Notes: generated from the sequence alone by a model not told the origin. Positions 11,191-24,245 are shown, counted from the first letter of the stretch. The stretch is 64,000 bases of DNA from Nymphaea colorata (GCF_008831285.2 NC_045145.1:7316802-7380801), one strand, 5' to 3'. Translations and numbers: made by a program.

Positions 11191-13602
11191 GATTTTTTAT
11201 GTTGTGCTAAAGAAATCCACATCATACAATGAGTGTGTACATGATGTGCTATATATTTTTTGAGATTTAAAAATATGGTGCTTTGGAGATCTAGATTCCT
11301 TCTTGTATTTTCTTATATGAATGTGATAAATTTTTATTATTAGTCTTTTTGGGAAACTAATGGTTCGTTAATCTGTAGTCTTTTTGAGAATTGTGCCCAA
11401 GTTTTGTGTTTGAGATTGCCACTACTAAATGGTTTATTTTGAAATAGATGCGAAAAAAACACCAGCCTTCCTTTCTACAGTGGCATATGTGACTGTCAAC
11501 GAAGTTAGGTGGTTGGTCTTGGTCGAGAGGGTGTGGTGTAGCATAAACTCACTTTGGTTGCTCGCCCCTCCGTTTGCAATGACTATCCATAGGGTATTGG
11601 GCAGCATAAGTGCCTGGGGTTCTGTTGTGTGTCTCTTCCATTTAGAGAGCAAGAGGTCTCTTGGTCCCTCAACCTTGGCAATTAGAGGGGTCAATCTTCC
11701 ATTTCAGCTGATTTTGGTTAGTTTGACCTTTCTTCTATAGTGGCGATTTGAGATATTTTAAGAGGCTTCATTGCAACCTTTAACATAATGGATTAACTGA
11801 TAGAGATATATTTTGTTCTGCTTGTGTATTGTGCCCACAAGATGTTCTGCTGTTGCTTGTCATGATAATAATGTCAAATAGTTGATAGACTATTGGTCTC
11901 TACAAACCATGTGGTGTTTGTATCTATTTCCAATGGAAAAGTTATAACTCCCATATGTTTTTGAACCATGCAGTGTTTGTATGGTTGCTATGTATTTTGA
12001 CTATTTTGGCATAGTTTTGGATTACTGTATTTATGTACATCTGCTTTGCTAAATCTGACATTATTCAAAGAAGTCTGACCCTCTTTCCATTATTTGTTTC
12101 AGATAGCTTTCATTTGTTTTGGCTTGACATCCACATTCCTTGATGTTACACTGAACTAGAATTTGCAATTGGAAAGTTTTTGAGTCTTGAGATTTTGTTG
12201 GAGCCTATTGGGTGTAAATATTCTTGTAAGGGCCATAATGTGTGGTTTAGGCAAGTGTTCTATTTTAGCAAAAGTTCCTACAACTCTTTTGAACTTTTCA
12301 TGACTCAGGTCTATGTTTTGGTGGAAAGCCTTAAATATCTATTTCTGTTATGTTGATAAAAAGAAGTTTTGTTCAATGTTTAGGTTGTGACAACTTTTAA
12401 TATCAGAGCATAGTGCTCATAGTGCAAGTTCGACGAGCAGTGATAATACAAGAGAAGGAAATGTTTTGCCTATTGTAGAGCTATTGTTATGTCAAAATTA
12501 TATGTATAAATTTTCACATTTGACTCATGTACATGTGTAAATTAGATGATATAGCTTGGGGAGGAAGCATTCGAGGCAGAGGTAAAGGCCCTTGAAGTAT
12601 GGAAAACTAAAACAATGGAACTAATATTCATTTCCTACCAACATAGCATTATCTTCCCTTTCCACATTGAGCTGCATAGGTTGAAGTTGATGAAAGCTGT
12701 CTTGCTATGGGGACAACAGAGTTCCCTATGCTGCACCTAGGCCTCCTTTTATTCCCTAGGAAATCCAATGAGGCTTCTCCTCTTAGAAAAAGTGATGAAG
12801 AAATTCACAACATGGTAGAAAGACTTTTATCTTATGCATGATGTTTGTATTTGTCCAAACATACCATTACTCAAATCATTGGCATTGAGCATGTGTCTAT
12901 AGTTGAAGGTTATCAATTGCTTGGAGAGCAACATGGATTTTTTCCACTGGAGAGATTAAAAAACTGCATCTTATTGCATGATCCAAATGATGTAGACCAG
13001 TCCTAGTAGTGGCTATTGACTTGAAGGATATGAAGGATCTAAATAAATCCTTCCTGTTGTGCTAGTAATTAGGACGAGCTGGGAAAACTGTGTTTGCAGC
13101 AAGTCCCTTTCACGTAAGTACCATCATTATTGTAGTTTATAGATTTGCTGGTTTAAAGTTCATATTCTTGCATATGAAAAGGAATCATTTGGAGTTGATT
13201 GGCAATTTCTGGCATCATGAGGTGGAAATTAGAGGATGGGAGTAGAGCTGGGTTCTTGATAGAATGTTGGCCTCAAGAGTTTTCTTTTTTGGATGTGGAT
13301 AATTTCACTCATATGAGAAACATTGTTACTTTATTTGTGTCAAAAACATTTGTTGGATTTGGAGGGTTTGCAAAGGTGCCATAATGGATTACATAATATT
13401 GCTTTAAAGTCTTATTTAGTTCTAGGGAAGAGATCAATTAGTTTAGAAGGATGAGGACTGTCGATGGTCAGTCAAGATAAGATATGGAATCATATAAAGG
13501 CCAGACACCCAATTAAGGACTAAAGGAGCTACACATGATTGTGAAATGTTTCATAGACATCCTCTTTGGTGTGTGATGTTGGCTGTTTTAAATTTTTCAT
13601 TA
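11191..13602. other. intergenic, no gene recognised
   Basis: The longest open frames (11429-11740 plus and 11434-11694 minus) overlap each other on opposite strands and show no known motif. No retrotransposon domain could be read convincingly on either strand. Confidence 0.45.
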
Positions 13603-14516
13603 AGGTCTCGTTTGATGCACATGGATTTTATTGTGTATCGGTTGGAATTTACCGTTTTGGTATGGCTTTCCATGACGTTAAACACATGAAATTTTTTCCT
13701 GTCGAGAATGCCCAACGAGGGTAACTTCACCCTGGAAAAAAGTCAGACCTCGGGGCCCCTGACATTTTTCTGTCAATTTTTTTTTGGTCCGTTAGGGCTT
13801 TCTCATTGTTCTCCTTTGTTTCTCTTGCTCAAAACAACAAGGCGGGCCACGTGGAAACCGTTTCTCTCCTTCATTTCTCTTGCTTAGAAGAGCACCAAAA
13901 TTGCTTACCGTGAAGCCTTTTCTGGTGTAGTCCTAGATGAACGTAGCTGGAGAGTTGTTGTTGTTGCAGGTGGCGGCGATGACAGCGGTGGTGGAGTATA
14001 GAACTCAGAGATCTTGACGAAGGAGAAAGCCTCAGAGATGGAAGAGGAAGGCCGGAAGAGGTTGGGAGGAGGGAGACAAGGTTCAGAGCCCTCAAGAACC
14101 TTGAGGTAAGAAGGGATCTCTATCACCACTTTCTTCGTCTTTCTCTCCTCCTCTTCCTTTTCCATCTCTGCTGCTCCTGCCTGATTTCACGATGTTTCAA
14201 AGGCTATGCACCTCACAAATGCATCACTTTTGTTGAATGTTGACTCTTGGTGCTAAGATGCATTTAATCACGAGCACTTGGGTTCGACGATTTGCAAGAA
14301 AATCTGGAGGATGATCTCACAAATATTATCTGTCCTCCAAAGTAAACCTCAAATGCATCAAATTAGGAAAATTGGTGATTACTCATCACCTTTATTTCAG
14401 TATTGATGAAAAATTTCATTTTCTTGGTAAATATTTTATCCACAAAATTTTTTTTGTGTCCAGCAAACCCCAAAATTCTTTTTTCTCGAAAAATATTCTA
14501 GGCCATCAAACATGGC
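13603..14516. mobile_element. possible TIR element carrying an ERCC1-like exon
   Basis: The left end (aggtctcgtttgatgcacat) and the reverse complement of the right end (tgaagccatgtttgatggcc) share a GTTTGATG core with a few flanking matches, about 9 of 11 bases. This resembles the ends of hAT-type MITEs. The interior holds the ERCC1-like exon. The inverted repeat is short and no target duplication was verified, so the mobile-element reading is tentative. Confidence 0.3.
13897..14165 (-). pseudogene. ERCC1/RAD10-like first exon, isolated
   Basis: ATG at 14165-14163 opens a frame whose residues ~11-60 (VVIEIPSYLKVLEGSEP, then PNLFRPSSSISEAFSFVKIS and EFYTPPP) match the conserved N-terminal block of plant ERCC1. 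ERCC1 is the RAD10-like partner of the XPF/RAD1 nuclease in nucleotide excision repair. The frame continues through a proline/threonine/serine stretch and meets a clean donor (CACG/GTAAGC) at ~13897/13896. The next ERCC1 exons, with their VSHRQKGNP and helix-hairpin-helix motifs, were not found downstream on the minus strand as far as the DEK gene. It is therefore a captured fragment, a truncated gene, or exon 1 of a gene whose intron is very long. The homology rests on recalled family sequence. Confidence 0.6.
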
Positions 14517-15430
14517 TTCATGCAAGAGAGACATAAGAATTATGGTTTCTAGCTGAAGCCTATGTTAGAAGGAGGAGATTTCAATTCATTTATTATTTCA
14601 TTGGCCATATGCCATAAATTCTTGGATGCTGGCCTCTGCTTTTGGTAAAGCTAGACAACATCATCTATCCTTTAATCACGAACTAGAATGGTGACACACC
14701 CGAAAGTTTAAAGAGAAATGGTTAGTTGGTGTTCGAGATATAATTTTTATATATTTGGCATTACATATCACAAAATATGTTTATCCATGATGAGAAAATA
14801 ACATTGTAAGAGAACTATGAAAGTTGAGGAGAAAGAACTTTCTATATGCAAGAACTTTCTATATGCAAACATGAAATAGTATGCATGAAGATTTGGTTGG
14901 TGACAACCTTTATTTATTTTTTTTCGAACCCCTTCATGCCTTATGGAGGTATAAGATAGCATATCCAAATGACCCAGGTTCAACACAAGCTATTTTCACA
15001 GGCAACCTATGTAATAAGGAAAACTGTTTTGTTGGTTAGGGTCGAAATAGAGGAATAAAGAGAGAAGATAACTTTGCCCTTACTTGCTATGAAGATTATA
15101 TATCGTTTTGTTACAAGCGAATTTGAGGTTTGCATTAGTGTTGCCATCTCTACAAAAGAAAGGAAAAATATGCTTCATCATGTTGTTGTTTTTGAAGCAA
15201 GTTTGGTTATTGCCAATCGTTGATTCCCCAACTTTTGCAAAAGATTAATTGTGTTTGAGCGCCCATGACTTGGACATTTTTCAACTTCCTATATTTCACG
15301 TGAGTAATTTGTTATGCATTGAATAAATTGAGTACACTATTGATGCTTATTTAGAGAGCTCATATAGGTTAACCCCATAGTGAGGCATAGCTGCAGATAT
15401 GCAACACCTCTACATTATACTTTCCATGGA
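14517..15430. other. intergenic, nothing recognised
   Basis: AT-rich. Contains a short local tandem duplication, 'aagaactttctatatgcaa' twice at ~14835-14868. No gene supported. Confidence 0.5.
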
Positions 15431-17960
15431 ATTAGCCCTCTACCTTTTGTGTATATAGTATTCTAGTATGAAATTTTCTCATGACTTGATTTCTTTTCAC
15501 GTTGGTTTGCAACTGCAATGTTATCTTCACTGTTTGCACAATCTTTATTGTTGGCATGATGTTTTTTCTTTTCATGTGGGATCTTTTCATCCTAGGAATA
15601 ACACTCACACTAAGTATGTAGCATGCCTCTATCATGCCCCTTTAAACTGGAGGACAGGATGGAGATGCCCTAATTGTCTCTAAGTTGATCATGGGTGGAT
15701 TGAGACAAAGCCTTGGTAACAATATCAATATTTTGTATGAGACACAATGTTAATAGTAATTTCAGTGCAACTTTTTCTCGCATGTAGAGATAGTCGATGC
15801 AAGTATTTATTTGCATGTAATGGTTGCCAAGTTGACACTAAAAGAAATGTTGAAGCAAGTACATATTTGATTTTGGACGCCTTCCATCAAATTGTTAATT
15901 ATTGTTGGATTTGGAAACAAAGAAATATCTTGGAGAGTTCAAAATTTTAAGTGAATGACATTACAATAAGGTTACAAGAATGCATGTTTACTTGTTTTAG
16001 CAAGCTTTAAGAAGTGTCACTTTTGATATAGGAAAAGCCCATGTGCAGTTTTGATCACCTCAACACCAAGAAATAATGCAAACTCTTGGGATATTTCATT
16101 AAGAATTTTACTTAATTCTTGAATAAAATAATGAACAAAACATTCATTGACCAGTTAATATTTGTTGATCGACATATAATAATAAGAGAGTTCCTCTTTT
16201 TTCATAATAAATAAAGAGTGATGAAATCAATATATTTGAGTAAAATCCTTTGGAAAGTAAAAAAAATAAGCAAACCTGCTATATCATGCACATAGGGCTT
16301 GATACAACCCATAAGAGCTTTATGCAGTTGATAGACATAATAAAGTCTTCAAAGGCCTTCAGATCCTTGATGCTATCATCCATAAACATAGTTTTGTTAG
16401 AATTGCCATGTAAAGGAAGCTTTTTTCATGTTAAGTTGTCTATATTCCACCTTCAATAGCGAGTAATGGTTAAGATAAGACAGATTGTGGTTGGCTTAAC
16501 AACTAGTGAAAATGTTTCAAAGAATCAATGCTAGGAATTTGATTTAAACTTCAGATCATCAAATAATCTTTCAATTCTACCAAAGTGCCGATGATTTCTG
16601 GTTTTGTTGTAAAAAATCCATTGAGTAGATACCATACTTATATTTTTAGTTCAAGGCATAAGAGTCCAAGTTTGCCATTCCTTCAAAGTAACCATGACTT
16701 CTTTCCATTGCCTTGACCCATCTTGGGCGTTGCAATGCTTCTTAACTGTTTCAAGTAAAGTGGCTCAACAATAACAAAAAAATGATTTCGATTTGGTTTC
16801 ACTATACCATCCTTTGTTTAAGTTGTCATTTGAAGTGAATTTGAAGAAGTTAAGCTGGACGTAGGTTGTGATGTTGTGCTCAAAATTTTAACTATGTGGT
16901 CATTCTCTTATTGAATAATTACTTTAAGACAAAACAAGTGCAGTATAGTTTTGGCATAATAAAATTTCATCAATATGACAATGAACACATTGTTTTAAGT
17001 CAAAGCAGGTGTTGCATGGTTTTGGCATAATGGAGTTTCATCAATATGACAACAAACATGTTTTGAAGCTTCAAAGATCCTGGTCTGTGTTAATAAAGAT
17101 ATTCAGTGTCTTTTTTGAAAATAACATGCCAGCCATCATCAGAAGACTCACAAAGTATGATGCTCTCATAATTATTGTAGATGATGCGAAAAGAATTCTG
17201 AATTTTTGGAAAGAAAAAGCCAGTTAATCAAACACTACATTTCTTGATATAAAATTGTGACCTAATTTTGGGGGGGGGGGGGATACAAACATATGTAACC
17301 TATGTGAAAAACACTTATTTCATAAAAATACAATGTATCATCTTGGGTTCAGTTTTTTGTGAAGATGGTCACATAAGTATGAAAAACATTGGCTTCCAAA
17401 AATTTTCATGCAGTCATAATTAGTATTTTTCCTTTCAATGTAGGTATTGGCAACCGATTAATCAACCAAATTACTGCACAAAATGACTCAACCCCAAATT
17501 ATGTAGGAACTCCAATATCAAACCCCATGACCAAACCACATACATTCATTATTCCTTCTTTTTTCTCTACCATTCTTATCATGGTATTAAAACACATACG
17601 TCCATGAAAAACTCACTAACAACATTATGTTGGATAGTGAGTGTTGCCATAACATTTATAGTTTTGTTTACATTAATCAACAATATCGTTGCTTCTTACA
17701 CAAGAGTTGTTACATCCAAATTTATTACAATAATTATTGCATGAGTGATCCTTGATTTTTTTTTTATCTCAAGTTTTTTTCCGTATTAGTTTATAAGTGC
17801 AGTGTTATTGTCGTAGTTGACACAATCTTCATTGCTGGCATGATGTTCTTTCTTTTTATATGGGATCTGCTCATGCTGAGTGTGTCCCTCCATCTTTGAT
17901 CAGCTTGTCCAAAGGAAGGTTATCATATGTGCCAGTAGACATAATATAATTGTATCATTA
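15431..17960 (-). mobile_element. Ty1/copia LTR retrotransposon remnant (minus strand)
   Basis: Minus-strand translation with stops and frameshifts gives copia pol pieces in the right order. An integrase-region scrap (WLINRLPIPTLKGK) lies at ~17430-17475. Reverse transcriptase (FFETFSLVVKPTTI) lies at ~16470-16520. The RNase H end (DIVTKALSQSTHDQLRDN then stop) lies at ~15680-15730. A polypurine-like AAAGGGGCA directly precedes TGATAGAGG at ~15634, the expected LTR start. Two ~80-bp direct repeats (15515-15593 and 17799-17877) are probably LTR remains. At ~2.5 kb it is about half a normal copia element, so it is internally deleted. Confidence 0.75.
17270..17282 (+). repeat. G13 homopolymer
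   Basis: Thirteen consecutive G residues inside the copia remnant. Confidence 0.9.
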
Positions 17961-18829
17961 AAAGTAGTTACTCTAATTTTGTTGGAACAAGCTTATCTTA
18001 TGTAGAGCCAATTATCAATTTAAAAACAACACTTCTATTGAGTGTCTCCAAACTCTCATTTGAACATGTTTTTACTTCAACTATATTATAACAATAGAAG
18101 CTCCATGCAACTACTGTAAAACACAGAGGCTAAGAAATTCTAAATTATCATAGGTTAATAAAATTAATCGATTTTAAGCAAAAGCAAAACAATGACCTCC
18201 TTTCTTTGATTTTGTCTTCAAAAGTAAACTTGGTAAGGATGTTATGGGAGGTTACCAAATTAAAGTACAAAACAAACAAAATTGAAAGTTGTAAGTTTTC
18301 AGAAAATATCCAAATTTCAAGTTCTTAGAGATTTTTTTGGCCTCAAGACCATGGGATTCAACCATTGGTTCATCAGCTCAAGGCAAAAGGCATGAATATT
18401 TTGAAGTTCCTTCCATTCTCAGCAAGCTTTCCAATTCCTTAAAAGAATATTGAACTTTGTCAAAGCGCATGAATGAGAAATTTAGGTTGTAGTAACTTCT
18501 GAAAATCCTAGTATTGAATAAGAGACTCAAAAGATATATAAGAAGACGAAGACAAAAAAAATTGTAATTTTTTAATGGAAAAAGCTTTTTTGTCTGCATC
18601 AGAAAAGCTTTTACCATTAAAAATGTATAAACTTGCCAAAAAATCTTGTGCTAGCCTACCATTTCACGCCACGTGGCTTTGAAATATTATTAGAACCTTC
18701 AACCTCATATTGCAAGAATGATTTTTTTAAGCTTAATGTTATGAATAATAATGTTAATGTGTTTTGTCAACTCATCCTTTTATCTTGTGGCCTGTTAGAT
18801 TGGACTATATTAATTTGGCTTTATAAGTA
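17961..18829. other. spacer between two copia remnants
   Basis: AT-rich, with no readable domain on either strand. It may be unrecognised 5' copia sequence (LTR or gag). Confidence 0.4.
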
Positions 18830-21800
18830 AAATGGGCAAGTGCAGACTTATTAAACAGAAAGTTCTTGATGCCAAGGGTATCTTGTGCATTCAAAATAAA
18901 ATTGAAATTAAGCCCCATGAATTTTTAGTAAGAAATACACAATTGATTGGACTAATAAAATGCCACATTTCTGATTTAAAAACTGCTTAAACTCCAAGGA
19001 ATTACCTCTGTTTATTAACATTTATTGATATTCAAAATATGCATATATTTACCTTGTGAAAACTAAAGGATGAATCTGTTGAAAAATTTAAAGTTTTAGC
19101 ATCAAAGTTGAAAAATTTCAAATTGTAAGATTGCCTCTATTAGAACTGAGAAAGGTGGACAATATCTATAATGAGTGTATTGATATTTTTAAAGAGCAAG
19201 ATACACATGGAAAAAATGCAACATTTTATATTCCCCCATGTAGTGACATGACTAAATGAAAAAGAAGAATTTTAGTTAATATACTGAAACGCTAGTCATA
19301 AGTTTTAGGTCATGAACTTAATATGTAGGATAAAACATTGCTAATTTCATGATAAATTTTAAATCATGTTTTGTTATGTAAAACTAATGTTACTTCGTGT
19401 GAATTGTGGAAGGATATAAAATCAAATTGAAAGGTACTCAAATTTTTTTTATCTTGTATCACTATTGTTGAATTAAATGAGTGTAAACAAAAAAACTCAA
19501 AATTAAAAATAGGACTTGTGTGTTATTGAACACTCATAAAATAGTAAAACTTGTAAATTTATGAATCTCGAAACTAGGGTATAATTAAATCTATCAGTGC
19601 TGAACTTGAGAAAAACTAACCCTTGAACATCTCCAACAACAACTCTCCTAGAAATTCAGCATATGAACGAGTTTCTAGAAAATAAATCTTTGAACTTGAA
19701 AATCAAGAAGCTTGAAAAAACAAACACATAGAGAGTCTGGTCTAGGTTTTTGTTTTCATTTGATAGATAGAGATCTCTATTCTTTCTCTAAGGTATAAGT
19801 TGGGAAGAAAGAACTCAATGTGAGCCTGATACCATTCTTGAAAGCAATGCCTAGACCCCCAGTTAACCTTTAGTTTGGTTTCAAACTCTTGGGAGCAAAC
19901 ACATTTTAAAGAACATTTAAATATGTTTGATGAATAGGCAACACTAGGTTGGTAGCTAAGGGTTTAGAAAATAGGCACAGTTCTGAATACATTAAAACTT
20001 TTGCGCTCATCTCTAGATTTTTTTTATGAGAGTTCCAATTGTATTGGCATCAATTTTTGAACTTGAAATTCATCACATGAATGCAAAACCATCTTCCCAA
20101 ATAAAAACTTTACGAAAAAATTACATGTAATAACATGAACACTCTAAAATTTTGGGTCACAAAATTAAAGTGCATATATTGCTTAAATCATTGAATGGAC
20201 CGAAGCAAACATTTAGTAGTGGCATGAAAAGCTTGACTTAGTTATACTAGATATTTTTTAGTGTGCATACTCAAAATTAGCAAGTGTATTTGTGCTCAAA
20301 TAGATGTAAAAACATTGCTATATTCAATTGTATGTAGATTATGTGCTAGTATTCAATAATGATATTGGTTTTAGTGAGACATCAAACAAATTTTTTAAAA
20401 GAAATTTAGTGTAAAAGATGTGGAACTTCTACACATGATTCTTGGCATTGAAATTGTTAGATGGAATGGTGGACATCATTAACCAATCTCATTAATATTG
20501 AAAGGGTATTTGAAAGGTTCAATTATTTTGACAACAACCTTTTACATACTCCATTTGTTCTTTGTATTGAACTCTCAAAAAATATGTAAGAGGATTTTTT
20601 AAGAGAATATGCCAACATTTTCAAAAGACCCATATATGCTATGTGTGTAAGTACTGAGCAAAGCACTACGGTGAACATTGCAAGTGGATGTTCCAATGTC
20701 TGTTCCCCGGCCGGGGGATGAGGAAGGGATTGAGACCCTTCTTTTTGAGGGGGGAAATCCTGTACAATCAGTTCAACGATTTGGAAGGAGGCAGGGGAAT
20801 TTTTTCTTCGACCAAGGCTGTCCTCTCAAACCTAGTGAGATCTCTCATTCATGAAGAGAGATAGAACCCTTGAGGAAGATGTTCAGAAGGGTCTCTATTA
20901 CCTCAAGCAGAACTAGGAAATCCTCATAAGTGCAGTCAAGGGGTTATCCTTATCTAAACACCCATGCAGCATTAGTGCAAAGCCTCTCAAAGCGCAGGGC
21001 TTTGTTGTGGTGAACTTTGCTAGTGCTTTGTGAGCTTCGCATGTCAAGCTTGGGACTTTGCTCATTCTACTCCTTGCTCTTATTCCTAATGAATATAGCA
21101 TCACAGGATGATACAACAAATAGACAAGCCTTTTTTGTCTCAATAGTGTCCCATCAATCAAATAAAAAAAGATTTTTTTTCTTTTTTGTTCAATTATAAA
21201 AATTATTCAATTCATTTAGTTGGTATTTCACCACTTTTTTTGGGGATGCGACAGGTAAATGAAGGTTTCTTTGAGGCCTTCCGATTCCCCAAAATGGGTA
21301 GAACTTCTTTTCTTGGGGGAGCTATTTGTACTACTCGACGCTTGCTTCCTGGGGATCTTGCTCCTCCAATCAATATCTCTTTCTGTTCCGTTTTTCTTTT
21401 CGTCAGCAAAAATGCTTGCTGTCAGTAGTTAAGGGAAAAAGGGAAGGTTACAAAGGTAATCTTACTGCAACACTGAGACTAATTCAGTCAGGAGATTCGG
21501 GAAAAGATGGAACGAGAATACATGTTTGGAGGAGAGCTTAAGGACTCTCAAAGAGGATTCCGGCGGTGCCACTGTTTATATGATTAAGACTGAATGGAGG
21601 GATCTCTACCCTAGGGTTTTAAGTTGTTCATGTTTTGATCTGCACTTTCTAGAAGGGAAGTCAAGTTACTAAAAACAAACTCTATGTGAAGTCAAGCAAG
21701 CTGGGTGATGGAAGAGGAAGAGGTCGGATCAAACGACCTTATTGAAGGGAAGGACACGTCCAAATCCCAGCAGAGGCCGGGGAACCTGAAGCCCTAACCC

Positions 21801-22455
21801 CAATCTCCATGGATGCATCCTTGTCAGAAGATACAAGATCAAATCTACATACCACTATTTAAACACAAATAGTTATACTAGCTAGAAATCCAAGGCCACA
21901 TCGGAGTGCTATTTTTTGGGTCTTTAAATACGTAAAATGAACTAGTCATTCTAAGGTTAACTATAAGAGAGGATATAGGGATGTAATTTGAAATTGTGAT
22001 ATGAATCATCCTATATCAACTAGTGGATCGTTCTATACGTGCTAGCTCCTGCATCTACAACATTAATTTCTTGGGTTTCCAAGAAGCAAATGATAACTCT
22101 ATCTACCATAGAACCTCAGTTAACAGTACTAGCTTTAGCACCTATGGAAGCTGAATGGTTTAAGAGTGTCTTATCCTAGATACCACCAAGAGAAATGCAA
22201 GTACAACCATTTATAATTCATTATGATAGTTATTCTGCCACTTACAAGGGTAATATATAATTGAAAATCTAGATATATAAGTCTAAAACACAAGGCTATA
22301 GATAATTTACTCAAACAAATAGTTGGATATGTGAAGCCATGCTAAAATTATGTAGATCCACTTACAAACGGCCTTTCGTATATAGAATTTAATTCTACAA
22401 ACCTTTCAAGGAATAAGAACCAAATCTATCAAATGAATTACCCGTGAAGGAAACC
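18830..22455 (+). mobile_element. Ty1/copia LTR retrotransposon remnant (plus strand, interrupted)
   Basis: Copia pol domains are readable in order but with many stops and frameshifts. The integrase core is at ~19010-19200 (RTEKGGQY at 19142-19165 corresponds to the usual RSDRGGEY). An integrase C-terminal piece (TSCELWKDIKSN) is near 19390-19430. Reverse transcriptase is at ~19950-20650 (LYVDYVLVF near 20330, QSHYIERVFERFNYFD near 20500). RNase H is at ~21870-22400 (ISWVSKKQMITLSTIE, APMEAEWFK, YKSKTQGYR). The reading jumps between ~20,690 and ~21,870, where foreign DNA interrupts it. It is a dead copy. Confidence 0.75.
20690..21870. other. insertion splitting the copia reverse transcriptase/RNase H region
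   Basis: About 1.2 kb lies between the copia segment ending near 'atatgctatgtgtgtaag' and the one resuming at 'ctagctagaaatccaagg'. The intact family has these segments nearly adjacent. The insert is visibly more GC-rich than its surroundings (for example 'ccccggccgggggatgagg' at ~20706) and no transposon ends or known domain were recognised. Its texture suggests possible organelle (mitochondrial) origin, but I could not match it to a gene. Confidence 0.45.
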
Positions 22456-23200
22456 TAAATGGGATATTTATGATTATTAAGGTCATGGTTCACTGCGAAT
22501 CCCATCAAGTTTAAGTATGTAACTCACGTGAAAACCCTTTTCCTTCAGAGTAGCTTTTATTAAACTCAATGTCTCTTTAGTCTCGTGAATTTGGACGAGG
22601 ACGGATATTGTTAGTCCTTTCACCCTTTGTAAGTGCAGACGGATGCGCATATGGTAATTTATCATGATATAACTTACCATGTGGCTGAAGCTATGGTCAA
22701 TGGGAAAGATTCAACTACTTTTGGACACTTCTAAGCCATTTATCAAAACAACCATAAGCTCAGGGAACCCCAAGTGGTTGTAGTGCACAGTCCACCTCAA
22801 GGACTTCTGATCAAATCTTGTGGTTGCTCCCATGACTCGATGCACTCTGTGAACCACGAAGATAGTAGGCACAAAAGGGGGGCAGTGACGTCTTTTAGGG
22901 TGGTGCAATGGACCATTTGCTCTTTAAAAAAAAAAAAGAAAGAAAAATTATAACCATGAGATTAGTGAGCTTGACCATAAGATCCTTTTCATCAATTGGA
23001 CATCAATAATGTCTTCCTAAACTGTCATTTTAAAAAATTTATATATGGTCAAAAGACCTGGTTTTATACATATAAAGCTTCCCAAAAAGTTGGAGAGAGT
23101 GTCCACAAGAGAATCCTGCAAGTGCAAAAATTATAGCAATATATATATATATATATGTGTAGGGAGAGCGAGACTTTCATCACACCAAATACCAGCCACA
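22456..23200. other. intergenic, nothing recognised
   Basis: Follows the copia RNase H end and may include its 3' LTR, but no LTR pair could be identified. No gene supported. Confidence 0.4.
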
Positions 23201-23259
23201 GCCAAGCATATCGCTCAGGCCCATTCTTTAATTTAAAAAAGAAAATGCCTGCCCGACGC

Positions 23260-23540
23260 CCAAGCATCAGGGGAGGAAAGCCATCGGCTCCCCTCTTTTT
23301 TGTTTTTTTTTTTTCCAGTAAAAAAAAAAGTTCGAGGCAAGGGAGGTGATGACCTCCCCGGTCTCAATAATCTGAAAAGAAAAAGGGGAGGCCGTCGCCT
23401 CCCCCTCAAAGAGGCGGGAGAGGCATCGCCCTCCCCATCCGCCAGACACTCGACACAGTAGAGAGTCCATTTTTTAATTAAAAAAACTGAGATATCCACA
23501 TGGACGGCCAGAACCAGCCGAGCGTTTTGCTCGGCTGAGA
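23260..23540. repeat. cluster of five short GC-rich hairpins
   Basis: Inverted repeats lie at 23270-23293 (GGGGAG...CTCCCC), 23341-23358 (GGGAGGT-gatg-ACCTCCC), 23385-23404 (GGGGAGGC-cgtc-GCCTCCCC), 23416-23435 (GGGAG-a-GGC-atc-GCC-CTCCC) and 23516-23536 (AGCCGAGC-gtttt-GCTCGGCT). A repeated word (ccattcttta/atttaaaaaa and ccatttttta/attaaaaaaa) brackets the first four, at ~23221 and ~23468. The block stands out from AT-rich flanks. No gene is present. Confidence 0.8.
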
Positions 23541-24133
23541 TTTGTGTAAGGAAAAACTATATATATATGTATATATATATTTTAATATTGTGCTAAAAGT
23601 TAAAAATGTTGTGTATCACTAAAAATAGTATTCCAGGAGTAATAGTGACAGTTTGTGATGCGACAGTGATTTGCGGCGCCTTTAGCCGACACTACTTTTT
23701 GAAATGTAACCAAAATTTATAAAACCCAAACCATTCATTTAGTAGAAATTGCCTAATAGGTCATTCATTTGTAATTTATAAGTTGGCATCTCATAAATTC
23801 TTAAGACGTTTATTATGTCTAAGAATATCATTTTTATTTTCAATTAAAAAATGATGAGGTTGGTGAAATGACTTTTCTATTTACACATGCACACAAAACA
23901 AAAGTTTCACAAGTGCTAAGTTGTCACATGCTTGGGATAAGCGTCCTGCTTTACAAGTGGGATCAAATTGTTGTTATTGCTTCCTCATTCAAGTTTTTTT
24001 TTTTTTTAAATGACCTTTTTCGGGAAAGGCAATGTATAAATTAAGTTTTCGGGAAAAGTAAAGAAACACAACCCAAAGTGCATTGTTTGTATAGATCAAA
24101 AGGGCCCACGAGTTGTCCTCCATGAAGTTCGTT

Positions 24134-24245
24134 TGGACAAAAAATCCTCCAAGTCTTGGAAAAGAAAATCAATCTTTAATTTCCCATTTTCCCTGGATTC
24201 CTCTAAGATTTGGAGAAGAAAATCAATCTTCAATTTCCCATTTTC
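24134..24245. repeat. two-copy tandem repeat (~58 bp)
   Basis: Two copies share 'gaaaatcaatctt(t/c)aatttcc' and 'cattttccct/cattttcctt', each preceded by 'aag(tct/att)tgga(a/g)aa'. Short local duplication with no coding meaning. Confidence 0.7.

Noticed and set aside
11429-11740. Overlapping open frames on both strands, considered as a glycosyltransferase fragment
   Set aside because: Only a vague LWIV-type similarity; no conserved catalytic motif could be seen.
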